DNA from: Leptodactylus fallax
Taxonomy: Eukaryota; Chordata; Amphibia; Anura; Leptodactylidae
Direction of reading: 5' to 3'
Assembly: GCA_947044405.1 (NCBI GenBank)
Contig: CAMRHE010000077.1
Coordinates: forward strand, 5,733,501-5,797,500
DNA length: 64,000 nucleotides
Positions 27,601 to 41,700 of this stretch are shown here, one piece after another (position 1 is the first letter of the stretch; the number at the start of each line of letters is the position of its first letter). A program made the translations under genes and the position numbers. Under the pieces are notes generated by a model. It had not been told where the DNA came from, made no database searches, and saw only the letters and a list, made by a program, of their open reading frames with translations.

Positions 27601-29048
27601 CTAGGTTCTTCAAAGTAGCCACCTTTTGCTTTGATTACTGCTTTGCACACTCTTGGCATTCTCTTGATGAGCTTCAAGAGGTAGTCACCTGAAATGGTCT
27701 TCCAACAGTCTTGAAGGAGTTCCCAGAGATGTTTAGCACTTGTTGGCCCTTTTGCCTTCACTCTGCGGTCCAGCTCACCCCAAACCATCTCGATTGGGTT
27801 CAGGTCTGGTGACTGTGGAGGCCAGGTCATCTGGCGTAGCACCCCATCACTCTCCTTCTTGGTCAAATAGCCCATACACAGTCTGGAGGTGTATTTGGGG
27901 TCATTGTCCTGTTGAAAAATAAATGATGGTCCAACTAAACGGATGGAATAGCATGCCGCTGCAAGATGGTGTGGTAACCATGCTGGTTCAGTATTCCTTC
28001 AATTTTGAATAAATCCCCAACAGTGTCAACAGCAAAGCACCCCCACACCATCACACCTCCTCCTCCATGCTTCACGGTGGGAACCAGGCATGTAGAGTCC
28101 ATCCGTTCACCTTTTCTGCGTCGCACAAAGACACGGTGGTTGGAACCAAAGATCTCAAATTTGGACTCATCAGACCAAAGCACAGATTTCCACAGGTCTA
28201 ATGTCCATTCCTTGTGTTCTTTAGCCCAAACAAGTTTCTTCTGCTTGTTGCCTGTCCTTAAGAGTGGTTTCCTAGCAGCTATTTTACCATGAAGGCCTGC
28301 TGCACACAGTCTCCTCTTAACAGTTGTTATAGAGATGTGTCTGCTGCTAGAACTCTGTGTGGCATTGACCTGGTCTCTAATCTGAGCTGCTGTTAACCTG
28401 CGATTTCTGAGGCTGGTGACTCGGATGAACTTATCCTCCGCAGCAGAGGTGACTCTTGGTCTTCCTTTCCTGGGGCGGTCCTCATGTGAGCCAGTTTCTT
28501 TGTAGCGCTTGATGGTTTTGGCCACTGCGCTTGGGGACACTTTCAAAGTTTTCCCACTTTTTCGGACTGACTGACCTTCATTTCTTAAAGTAATGATGGC
28601 CACTCGTTTTTCTTTACTTAGCTGCTTTTTTCTTGCCATAATACAAATTCTAACACTCCATTCAGTAGGACTATCAGCTGTGTATCCACCTGACTTCTGA
28701 ACAACACAACTGATGGTCCCAACCCCATTTATAAGGCAAGAAATCCCACTTATTAAACCTGACAGGGCACACCTATGAAGTGAAAACCATTTCAGGTGAC
28801 TACCTCTTGAAGCTCATCAAGAGAATGCCAAGAGTGTGCAAAGCCGTAATCAAAGCAAAAGGTGGCTACTTTGAAGAACCTAGAATAAGACATATTTTCA
28901 GTTGTTTCACACTTTTTTGTTAAGTATATAATTCCACATGTGTTAATTCATAGTTTTGATGCTTTCAGTGTGAATCTACAATTTTTATAGTCATGAAAAT
29001 ACAGAAAACTCTTGGAATGAGAAGGTGTGTCCAAACTTTTGGTCTGTA

Positions 29049-29097
<49 letters not shown>

Positions 29098-32000
29098 GAG
29101 CTCAGATTGCCTCCTTCTGCCATATTTTGCTTTCAGATAGGGCAAGCCTCATTCAAGCATTGATAGCATAAATGTAAGCAGCCATTTTGAAAATACAGTT
29201 GAAATTTAGGAGGGTCACAATGCCAGTTGTATGAAGAATAGTGCACCAAGTATTTACTATATTATTCTGAAATGTGTGGCCTTAAACTCACAAAACAGCA
29301 TTTTGTTGGCAGATGCTCTTTAATAACTATGATCATGTAAACTGCAATATATAGAAATGATTTTTTACCCAGTCACCGGCTCCCAGGTGTTTTCAACAAA
29401 TTGATGTTCCGTTTCTAATGCTACATGTGAGTTTGGTGGAAGGATATCAATGGTATAAACAGCAATGTGATATACTGTACATGTGTTTGTATAATTTCTA
29501 AAGAAGGAGAACCAATTCAGATATGTGATGCAGACCTACAGAAATATAAAAAAAACAATTTTTTGCCCATGTTTTCTTTTAAAATTAATTGTAAGTTCAA
29601 TTACCAGTTAAAATTAGGAAATTACAGGAAAATATTTGGTAATATTGGAATACATATGAGATTATAGTATATAAAAATATAATTTTGAATTTACTATGAA
29701 TAGAGAAACCTACACCTATACAATTTTAAAGCCAAAATATAAAAAAGTTAGCAAATATTGCAAAACAGTATGATTTCAATTATATCATGTTAAGCTTCAC
29801 TTTAAGTTGACATATTTGCTTTCTCACAATGACCATGAAAACCATAACTCAATTAAAAACACTACACACAGGGCAAGGTTTCTTGGTTTCCATAGTATAA
29901 GTTTTAGAAAGTACATATAACCATTCTTAAAGGGATTTCCAGGAATAGGTATCGATGGCCTATCCTTAGCAAAGGTCATCAATATCAGATCAGAGAGGGT
30001 TTGACATCCAGCACCCGCACTGATCAGCTGCCACAGCCATACACTGTGTATTCGCCATGCAGTTTCATTGCAGATCAGCTCCTATGTACTTGAATAGGGG
30101 CTGAGTGGTAGTATCCCAGCCTGGCCAATAACATGGTGTCAACTTTCAGCTCTGTACACTGTGCAGAACCAGATGTCATAGCAGCTGATCGGTGGGGTGC
30201 CAGGTGTCAGTCCCCCACCAAACTGATACTGATGACCTATTGAAAGGGTAGCCCATCAGTATCTAGTCTTGGAAAACTCCTTTAAGTCCTAAGGGTTAGC
30301 TACCTCCTGTTGGCCCTCATACATAGATGGAGAATGACCCAGCAGAAAAAATCTGAATAGTCCTGGTATATACTATTACATCTATCTATGCAGGGAGCTG
30401 AAGGTCTGTCATCAGATTGAAGACCTCTTTTCTTACCTTATAGTAGTTGAGAACAGTTGGGAAATGACTTGTCCAGAAATATACTGCCCTTTGGGACTTA
30501 AACTGGACCTCTAGTCTTCGCACAGTGGCCACGGCAGCCTCTTTGGTGACTAGACATTGCATATGTAGTCTAAACTATCAGTCAATACATTCAAGTAATA
30601 AGATATTCCCCATGGCTTTGTTCACACTGCCGTCATGCATTTTTACATTGTTTTCAAGCCTGGCAGTTCCATTGTCTGGTGCCTCAGATCAATGTATTTT
30701 ACCCATTAGGGGTAACCATAATGTAAACATGGTGCCAGTTTAATCACAGATTATAGGTTATTATAGTAGATATTATTCCTCTCATGTGGAAAGAACACTA
30801 GGTTTCCCAGAAATCTGCTCAATATGAAAGTATCAGCAAAAGATGAAGTAATACCAATGTCTTAATACTTTTCAGTAACATGACAATACAATTTTGGAAA
30901 TTGAGAAGCAAATTATATTACACTTTTTATCACACAATTACACAATTGACCTCATTTTGCTACACGTCTGTACTTCAGAGTCTGTTTGGTTATCATTTTT
31001 TTCTTCTAAAGACATTGTGATTATCCAAATAATTTTTCTTAATATCTGAGTGAAGAGAGACTAGATTATAGATGTGTGCAAGAAATACAGAAATCTAAAA
31101 AGATGTATTAAAATAATCATAGAAGAGGGAAAAAAATTCCTCTTGTGTTCTTTCAATGCAGTTCCCAGCAGGAAGATCAGGATAGGAGGCTCCCGCCTGC
31201 TCCAGATTAAAGGAACCCGCAGTTTCCGGGTGAAGAAGGGGGGCTCTCTGTCCAGCATTCGCCGGGCCGGCAGCCTAAAGAGCACCAAACTAACACGGCA
31301 GGACTCAGGGTCCGAGAATGAGGACATCCAGCTGTCACAAAGCAGGGACACTGTTACTGACATAGGTAACTCAGACATGAAATTTTAAGGGGAGGCATGG
31401 CAGAGGGGAGACAAATACCTCTGCTAAGATCCAATCAAGACAAAGTAAATTTCAGCACTGACTGTGGATTAGGAATTTTTTCAGAGGGAAAAATGTATGA
31501 TAATATTTAATTTCCCTTGTTGTAATAAGTGAAGAAAATGTACAAGAGTCCCAAAGACCAACATCCAGTTCTACATTTCCAATTGTTAGCATCACTCCAA
31601 TAAATACAGGCTAAAGAAAACTATATGAGTGGGAGGCACCACGAATAACTACAAATGGATATATTTTTTTTTGCTTCTGTAAGAAATTACCACTATTACA
31701 TTTTTTATAAGCATCCATATTGCACCCCATGGCCAGACAGCTTTCTACAGTAAAATTATACACAGTAATATACAAACAAATGTGTTCATGTTACACGATT
31801 TTCTCCTAAATCTGCAGATTTTTTTAGAACATAAAATAATTTTTTTTTATTGCAGATCAATTGTATGGTTTGCAGCATCTTTGAGATGCAGGGAATTCGT
31901 TCTCCATTTTCGTCCCATCCCCCTGAATAAAGGGGACATGTGCCAATAGATGTGCTTGTCTTTGCCACCAAAGCTAATGATCAGAGGGGGTGGGAGTTGG

Positions 32001-35000
32001 GTTGATGTGTTGTGTCGCTCTGTCGTGAAACCATCTGTGCATGGCTGGGCCTTTCGGTAAAAACTGAAGACTTATGAAATGCATGGGTTGTGTAATGGCT
32101 TATGATGTGTTTAATATTTGTTTTTTGAGAAGAAGGGAGCCCTTGGAGTACTAGTGAGCCCAGTATTGAGCCTGATGGAAGCAATATTGGCACAGAAGAA
32201 AGCTACCACCGTAATATGTCTTGGTTGCATGTAAGTAGTCTCTAAAGTATATTTATGAAACTTGCAAAGGGTCTACATTAGGTACATAGAGGTGTAAGAA
32301 AAACATAATTTGGAGGAATTCTCAAGAATCCCCTCTAAGAATTTCTAGTTTTTCTAGTTCTCTTTGCAGGCCACAACACTCAGTTTTGATTTATACAGTA
32401 CATAGCCAAAACTAAGTAATGTTTTTGATACTAAAGAGACCCCTTCAATATTTGGGCCTCCTAGTCTTTGTTAGGGTATATTCACACAATGGAAAGTGAA
32501 CAAGAATTTGAGTTGGACTTCTGCCACAGCTTTCACATGATGATTAGGCCCACCTGCAGAGGCATAAGCTGACGCCCCTGGCCTGAATGCCACAACTGTA
32601 ATGGGACTCCTATGTGCCTTCTGATATTTAGAGTATATTTTAGATAGCAGGGTCCAGACCCAAGAAGCAACTGCTACTGCTGCACCCCCAGCAGCTATGC
32701 CCCTGCCCAAATAAATGAGGCTAATCAGAGGAGTGAGTTCCTCTGCAGGCTTAGTAGCTAAATCAGCTGCGGAATCCGCAACAAGATAGGGCAGGACGCT
32801 TATTTATTCAGCATCCTGCTTCAATCTCTATTTCCCATTGAAAAGAAAAGAATCGAGGTGGGATCTGCCTCTAAATCACTGCTAAACTCTGCCATGAGAA
32901 CAAACTTTATTATTGCACTTGATACAGTTACTGTAGACGAAATTGTCCAAAGAAATATGTGCAGAAGACTTTTGAGAATTTATATTAATTTCCTTATTAT
33001 TTAATCTTACCAGGTCATGATCCTACTATGCAACCAACAAAGCTTCATTTGCACTCATGTGGATTATTGCCATCCACACTGCTATCTACACCACAGCCGT
33101 TCATGTGCTCGGTTGGTAAGAGCTATTAAACTGCTCTATGGAGATACTGTGGATTCACTCAAGGAGGACAATTTGGGTATTGGCGCCGGTCTTAGAGGCA
33201 AAAAAGTGAAAGAGGTTTGTCTATTACATTTATTAAACTGTTAATGTTAGAATAAGAATGTACATTAGTTGGCTTTAAATAATAATTTATGTGTCAAGTC
33301 TGGTTAAAGACCATGCCCTTAATGGTAATAGTTGTCTACTGACAACATCTTTACTTATCCTGCTTTCACCTTCTTCAGTAAGTCAGAAGATTAAAGTGTG
33401 ACTTTTTTGTACCATGGGTTGCTGGGCAAACAGGAGGTTGCTGTGCAAACCTCAGATTCATTTTGCCCCCTGTTTTGCCCTAACTCTTCTGTGCAAGTAC
33501 CTCCCTGCTCCCCCTCTGCCTCTAACATAATCTGCTCCCTATAGCCTTCTCTATCTCATACTGCCCACAGTCAGGTCTCCATGCCCCAATTATCTTCCCC
33601 AGTGTTATCAGTAGGAGTTGGTGCAGCTTTCTGGACTTGTGGTGCCATCATCCTCGCAGTATAAGGTCCTGGAAGGTACAGTTTAGTATTTGTTTTGCAG
33701 CGTTTTGCAAAAACAGGAAACAACCATGACTCCTGGTTCTAAACATGGGTACAGAGACTAGAAATGGATGACATCAGTTATAGGATGTTTTGAATGTACA
33801 GTAGTTCCATTACTATCTTGCATAACAAAAAAAATAAATGCTGACATGTCACATTAAATATTCACAGGTGCTTCTTTTCAAGTCTTTCTCATAATATGCT
33901 ACACATATATAGTTGTGCTAAAAAGTTTACATACCCCGGCAAATTTTTTGGTTTTTTTTGGCCTTTTTTCAGAGAATATGAATGATAACACAAAACCTTT
34001 TTCTCCACTCATGGTTAGTGGATGGTTGAAACCATTTATTGTCAAACTTCTGTTTTATGTCTTAAATCATAATGACAACCAAAAACATCAAAATGACCCT
34101 GTTCAAAAGTTCACATACCCTGGTGAGTTTGGCCTGATAACATGTCCAGAAACCAAACCACGGTCAGGTAGACCAACCAAAATTTCGGCCATAACTGCCC
34201 GGAAAATTGTTCGGGATGCAAAGAAAAACCCAAACATTACATCAGCTGAAATACAGGACTCTCTGAAAACTAATGGTGTGGCTGTTTCAAGATGCACAAT
34301 AAGGAGGTACTTGAAGCAAAATGGGCTGCATGGTTGAGTTGCCACAAGAAAGCCATTACTGTGCAAATGCCACAAAGAATCTCGCCTTCAATACGCCAAA
34401 CAGCACAGAGACAAGCCTCAAAACTTCTGGAACAAGGTAATTTGGAGTGATGAGACAAAAATCTAACTTTTTAGCCACAACCATAAACGTTACATTTGGA
34501 GAGGTGTCAACAAGGCCTATGATGAAAGGAACACCATTCCTACTGTAAAGCACGGAGGTGGATCACTGATGATGTGGGGATGTGTGAGCTTCAAAGGCAC
34601 AGGAAACTTGGTCAAAGTTGAAGGAAAGATGAATGCAGCACGTTATCAGCAAATACTGGAGGCAAATTTACACTCATCAGCCAGGAAGCTGCGCATGGGA
34701 CGTACTTGGAGGTTCCAACATGACAACGATCCAAAACACAAGGCCAAGTTGACCTGTCATTGGCTACAGCAGAAGAAAGTGAAGGTTCTGGAGTGGCCAT
34801 CTCAGTCTCCTGACCTCAATATCATTGAGCCATTCTGGGGAGATCTCAAGCGCACAGTACATGCAAGACAGCCCAGGAATTTACAGGAACTGGAGACTTT
34901 TTGCCAAGAAGAATGGGCAGTTTTACCATCTGAGAAAATAAAGAGCCTCATCCACAACTACCACAAAAGACTTCAAGCTGTCATTGATGTTAGAGGGGGC

Positions 35001-38000
35001 AATACACGGTATTAATAACTGGGGTATGTGAACTTTTGAACAGGGTCATTTTGATGTTTTTGGTTGTCATTATGATTTAAAAAGAGAAAGCACAGAAGTT
35101 TGACAATAAATGGCTTCAACCAACCACTAACCATGAGTGGGGAAAAAGTTTTTGTGTTATCATTCATATTCTCTGAAAAAAGGCCCAAAAAAACAAAAAA
35201 TCTGCCGGGGTATGTAAACTCTATAGCACAACTGTATAAACCAGATGCAAATTTTTGGTGTTATAGAGAGAGTTAACAGCTTATTGGGCACTTTTTTCTG
35301 CTCAAACCAGCAATCCTTCTACCCTGCTTTATGTTTTACACCATGTTTGAAAATAGTAATGAATAATTTTGTCTATACTGCCTTATTCACTTGTCTGTAC
35401 TAAGTGGGAGTGCACTAGAGGAGAAAAATATTTCGTAGACAACCACCAAGGCGTTGTCAGGGGAGTTTAGATTCACTTACCTTATCTGGTGGACACAATG
35501 ATGAACCTGGGGATTCCGGCCTGGTCCTGACCCCTGGGTTACATGATCGGAAGCAGGACTCCGACTCCATTGTCGCCCTGCCCATGTGTCACCCTCCCAG
35601 GTCCATCATAAAGCGTCTGCCAGATCAGGTAAGTGAATCTAACCTCCCCGGACAACCCCTTTAAGTAATTGACGAAACAGTCACTATCATCACAGACAGG
35701 ATTACAATGACAGGTAATACCTCTGTTATAAAGCTGGAGGCAGATAACACAAAATCCACCACTGACAATAGGTGACGATCACAGCTCTCCTTTTGCCCTC
35801 CCTGCACAGTGACCTCTCTTCAGACAAGTGCCCCCTAGCAACAGCTTATGTGCACAGGCGGTGGCCTCATAAATGCCGCTGAAAAGTGATTGAATTTATT
35901 ATTGTGTATGTGATCACTTCTTCTCAATGGGGGTGAGACCTCCCCTCAGGTAAAGCACGTCACAGGCGGGACTCAGTATTTTTAAGGCAGCTTCACATAC
36001 ACATGTGTTCCTACATAGAGCAGGAAATTCTTTGGATTTTACTACAGAATTTCTGCAAATCTTTCCTAAGTTCCTACACATGGGTTGTAAGTGAGATTGA
36101 ATGTATATTTGTTGTCAGTTCTTTTCTAACATCCTGGGAAATCTGTATTTTTAGTCAGAGTCCTAGATTTGCGCTGACATTTTCCTATCTATCTATGACT
36201 GAGGAACTTCTGACTAATATGTTATATATCACAGTCAATACCAGTTTCTCTGTATTATCAGATATATACTGTATACCTGTGGCACCTCTCTCATATAAAT
36301 GCCGTATACTGGTGTCTGCAGATTATTACACATACCAGGTCTCTGTGGTAAACCATGTCCTGTATGGTGGTGTCCATTGCTCAGAATAGATAGCTCCTTT
36401 ATTCAGTCACAAGATTTCTAGATTTTTTTTTTTACTGTAACCTACCTGTGATGTGAACCACAGCTGTGAGACTCTGCAAGGCACCTGGAGAGGTGCAAAT
36501 CTTCAATAGAGTGGTTTTCTCCGGAACTCACACAGATCCAACATTAATAACAGCAGAACAGATCTCCCAGTGGCCGCACATTTCTCCGGAGAAAACCACT
36601 CTATTGAAGATTTGCGGGTTGTGGTTTTAATGGGACAGTTTAAGACGCAAGAGGAGAGGAAAGAATGGGAGTACAAGTTTATGCAAAAATGTAAAACTCT
36701 GCAATTTGGACTTAATATTCATGCCAGCTTCATGTCACACTATGTATGAACTGTGAGGGTCACAAATCACCTCCTGATAGCAAACAGATAACAGATCCCT
36801 CTGTCACGCACCACAACTTTCCAGATTGTTTTTTGACCGGTTGTAAATAACTTCTCTACTTAGATTGCATTTTGTTTTAGTTTTTTTAAGGACTCTAAAA
36901 TCCTTTGAAGATCATGTGTATAGGGTATAAAAATCTGTGAATTTTCAGTTCTTGTATAACACCATATCTGATGAAGGGAGCGAGTACTTCTGAAAGCTTA
37001 CTTATCAAATATACTCAGTTAGCCTCTAAAAGGTATCGCCTGATTTCTTCACTCTTCCACTACTTTCAATGGCTAACACGGTACAACATTATACTACTAT
37101 CAACTTTGGATTTATTGAACATTGTAGACAAGTTCCTTTGTGCTTTGTTTACACAGTGCTCTGATAAATCTTGCCTCCGGACACCATCTCTGAAGAAGAG
37201 GGTCACAGAAGCAAATTTGGAGGGAAAAAAGGACAGTGGGATGCTGAAGTATATAAGGCACCAGGTACATTATACGTTGTATACTTGTGTATACTACATA
37301 GTTGTTTAGCGTGAAAGTGAAATGAACTTGTAAACCTGAAGAGTCCCTATTCAGGAGGATGGCTATGAAATGCAGAAAAGTGACTTTTAAAATGAACTTT
37401 AATACCAAAGCAGGATCAGCGTGATTGTCCTTTTCCTTCCTGCACACCAATGAGATTATTATTCTTAAATGTTTGCAGTGTTTCTTAATGATTCTATATC
37501 AGAAACCAAAAAATCAAGGCTCAGTCCATCCGTAAGATACACTACAGAGGGGGGTTATTTGTAGGAAATTGAGGGGGTTATTAACAGTACATTAACATTG
37601 GGTCTCCATTATGGTGATGTTATTAATGACAGTGTTCTGGTATGGCACGGTAAAAGAACAATTTTTGCTAATCATACTAAACATGGTAATGTTTTAGCAA
37701 AGCAGGATAATTTACTTTAACAAATGGATATGAATATGTGAGAGGCTGGTGAAGAACGTTAGCTAATGAGGTTTAATACTGATAAGTGTCAGGTCATGTA
37801 GAAGGTTAAATAAATAAATATATATATAAAGATTACTTACTAAACGGATAAACACTAGATCAAACTGTCATGACAGGAATATTGAAGAGGTTGTCCAGGC
37901 GCCCTTACTGCAGCTCAGCTTCTATTGAAGTCAGCGGGAGATGAGCTGCAGTGACAGAGCCCGGCCGCTATACAGGGATGGATCTTTCTGATTCTGGCCC

Positions 38001-38655
38001 TGTATTGTATATAGGATAGGCACTGGAAGCGTCTCTGTACAGCTGATCGGAGCGGGGGCCCACTGCCCTGTTATTCATCAGGTATTTAATGATAGACCAT
38101 AAAAAACTGGGCAACCTCTTTCATTTATAGTAAATTTAATTGTAAAACCAATGTCGAACAGCTGCTACCAAAGCAAAAAAGATAAAATGATTCAAAAGGG
38201 GCATAGATGTGGTAAATCTGGTTCGGACCACACACAGAATATAGTGTAGAGTTCTAAGCAAGATACGGTAGTAGGGGATTCTACACTGTACACTGACCGA
38301 TGAAGCTATGCAGCTCTGTGCCACAGGATGTTGTGATGGTGAACTTGCTAAAAAAAAGTTCAAAAGGGACCAGGTTGCCTTTCTTGAGTATAATAATATT
38401 GCAAGTCATGGTTACAAAATTACTATTGATGGGTTATTGATTCAATGACTTGTGTAGATTTTTTTGGAGTTGGAAAGATGTTTTTCATAAGATAATAAAA
38501 CCTAGTTTTCATCTCATGGTGTTTTTTGGTCTTCCTGTGGATCAACATTGCAGGATAGAATTAGATGGGTATATGTATTTTTTGAGCTTTACAAACTATC
38601 AAACTGTGTTGCTGAATATTACATGACCGAATATAGACTGAAAATATATAGAACA

Positions 38656-38702
<47 letters not shown>

Positions 38703-41700
38703 ATAGAAATATATAAAGATAATGTGGGGCATATATAACACTTTGAAGAATGGTCACACAGCAGCACTGAACTTCTCTGGAGATTTCATGATTTAAAGGC
38801 CTGTTATTTCTAAAAAAAAAATTATAACATTTTCCAATAAGCCATGCCCCCTTGCCAGACAAAGCGAAAAAGTGTCCAGAGCACTTAATAACTGTGGTGC
38901 AAGACATGTACATCAGTCTTATTGGCACAGATTTAGCTAAATATCCCCAAATATTTCTCAAAATTAAAGAGTTCTCTAAAGCAATCATTTGATGTTAGGT
39001 TTTGGAGTAAAAGGCTTCCTCAAAAGACCTGCAGATTTGGTCCTTTATCTATGTGTTGTCTTCCTTACACAGTCACCTGCAAAGGAAGACATCACATAGG
39101 TAAATGGCAGCTGAGCCGCAGTACCCAGCACAGTCACTACACAATGTATGAAGCTGTTTGTTTCCAACTCCAGAGATACGGCGCTCACAGCAGCTGATCA
39201 GTGAGTGTGACAGGTGTTGAACTGTCACCGATCTGATACTGATGACCTATCCTAAGGATAGGCCATCAATATCAAGGCTTGAACAACCCCTATAATTACA
39301 TTTAGAGCAGCATAATTAAAGGTTCTTATTTAACATAGATTAGCAGAGAGGTGAGTAGGCGTACATCATCACTCTAGAGTTAATATGCGTGTATGTGTAT
39401 TTTAGGAAAACCCTTTTATCCATTGACTGTTGCATCCTGAGTCTGTTGCTTATACTTAAGTAATTTTTTGTGTGTTTTAGGTTATGAGCATGTCTCCTGC
39501 CCCTCTGTCTTTGTTGATAAAAGCAGCCCCCATATTGACAGAAGAAATGTATGGCGACATACAGCCAGCTGCATGGGAGCTCCTGTTGAGTGTGGATGAA
39601 CACATGGCAGGAGCTGCAGGTAAGATCTAAGGCTAGGTTCACATCTGCGTTGTAGTGTCTGTAGGAGATTCCTCTGCAGATTCTGCCTAAAATTGGCGGA
39701 GAAAAAAGTCCTGCAAGGAAGACACCATTATAGTCTATGGGGTCCGCGGGTATCCCCAGGTAACCGCTTTTTAAATGGACAGGCTCTTCGTCTTTCAGGT
39801 CCCCATGTGGACCTAAATGACGGCGAGCCAAACTCTAGTGTGAACTTAGCATCAGTGTAAATGCCATAACCTCAAAGTGTTTTCACTGAGTATGTCAACA
39901 CTATGTTAATACTTATTGCTATTGCACATATCATCATCATTTGTACCACTGTTGGATCCACTGTATTTAGCAGTTACAGTAGATAAAGAGAAACTAAATC
40001 CTGGCACAGTCTGGCATGTCAATATACTAATACTCTTGCAGCTGCCATGTTCCTGCTTTGTGCTGTGAAGGTACCAGACGCAGTCTCTGAGATGCTAACT
40101 TCTGAGTTCCAGCATCCAGAGACAGGACAGAGACTGAATGCGATACTGAAATTCCACACACTCTGGAGGTTCAGATATCAGGTTTGGCCAAGAATGGAGG
40201 AAGGAGCACAGCAGATTTATAAGGTTTGCAGATTGTCTCAAGGTTGCAGAGTAAATTATGAGAAATTTCATCTGTAAAAATCCTGAAAGTGACGCTTTAA
40301 ATGTTACAGATCCCTCCCCCCAGCATTAACTTCACATTACCCTCTCCCATCTTGGGCATGCCGTCTGTTCCAATGTTTGATCCACCATGGGTTCCTCAGA
40401 GCAGTGGAAGTGTTCAAGACCCGATCAGCGAGGATCAGTCTGTGAGTAGTCGATTTCACGTTGTAAGCCTTATATAGTTATATGTGCCTATGATTCAATG
40501 ACTGAGAGCAGAAGATATTCCCATTTTGTAATGGACAAAGTGTTGAAATGTTGTAGCCAAAAGTAAATTCCTCTGACTGCTGTTTACAAAGAGTGGTCAT
40601 TAAAGTCTATGGACAACTTTGTGGACTTTCTTTACTGCAGTGTTTGCTGGACTAAAATATTTATCTTGATGGGTTTTTATGAAGAATTTACAATAGTTTT
40701 TACTATGCAGCCTACATAATTTCACACACATTACAGGTTGCTGTATCCCATTCTCAGTGAAATTGTCTGAGGAGCTTGTGTGACACCAGAAGCCATTACC
40801 TCTGCTCTCCTAATGCCTTATTCACACGAAAGAAGCCGAGACTCGACCGTGTATTAATGGATCAGTGTAGCACCTGTTTTTTCACAGACTCATTCACTTC
40901 ACTGGGTCAATCAGGTCCTTGAAAATGGTCCCGATATTTTGAGCCATGAAAATATAGAGCATGTTCTATTTTTTTCATCAATCTCGGGTGCCACTTAGCT
41001 GATGCACTTGATCGTGTGAATAGGCTCTAAGTGTTGATCAATGTCTATGTGCATAATGTATACTTAGTAATGGCAGTGCAGATTATTGCAGTTTCATCCT
41101 ATTTCCAGTGAATAGAACGAAGATACAATATCCTGCTTGCCACTACTAAATAATTAGTAGTGCAAGCAGATGGACTGAGGTAAACACTGAAGAGTTTGCA
41201 GCATTCGCCGCAGATCCTTAAAACAACTGATCTTTAAGGCATTGAGAGTTGGACCCTCACCTATCTGATATTGACGACCTATCCTATAAATATCATGATC
41301 TTAGAAACCCCTTTAAACTCTTCATGATATAATTTAGTATATAATAAGTATTGCCTGATCAGATGAGAATGCGTTTTATTGTGCTCTTTTCAACAACAAA
41401 CTACAGAAATCTTTCTCTGCTCGTGCTGTGTCACGATCCCACCAGCGGGCTGAGCACATTCTTAAGAATCTCCAACAAGAAGAAGAGAAGAAGCGTTTAG
41501 GCAGAGAGGCCAGTCTTATCACAGCCATACCGGTGACACAGGAGGCATGCTATGAGCCAACCTGTTCCCCCAACTCTGAACAGGAGGAAGAAGGTGAGGT
41601 GTGCTATGGGTTCAAATGTCTTCACCTTGAGACTTTCTGATCTTTAAAAATGATGTGCAAATGATGTACATGCAGTAATATTTGTCACTTACTAACATAT

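Larger units (their letters stand above)
23083..31161 (+). other. 8.1-kb intron between exons 8 and 9
   Basis: Repeats from 25.7 to 30.3 kb as listed, including Tc1 copy 2. From 23083 to 25680 only scattered repeat-like ends (for example tttaaaagggtaatctac at 23947). From 30300 to 31161 nothing recognised. Confidence 0.65.
36495..37103 (+). mobile_element. Penelope-like retroelement, 5'-truncated 3' fragment
   Basis: Contains the end of a GIY-YIG-type protein (36528-36749), about 215 bases of 3' sequence, a hammerhead-like core (36968-36995), and a tail (cagttagcctctaaaagg ... ggctaacacggtacaac) shared with the short copy at 18.1 kb. Its first 31 bases (36495-36525) are a perfect inverted copy of 36585-36615, so the insertion begins with a fold-back. 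Similar tails with CTGATGA...GAAAGCTT are widespread in tetrapod repeats. Confidence 0.62.

Noticed and set aside
31061..31378. 105-residue minus-strand open frame
   Set aside because: Antisense of exon 9.
39340..39831. 163-residue open frame on the minus strand
   Set aside because: It is the antisense shadow of UNC80 exon 13 and the adjacent fold-back element.
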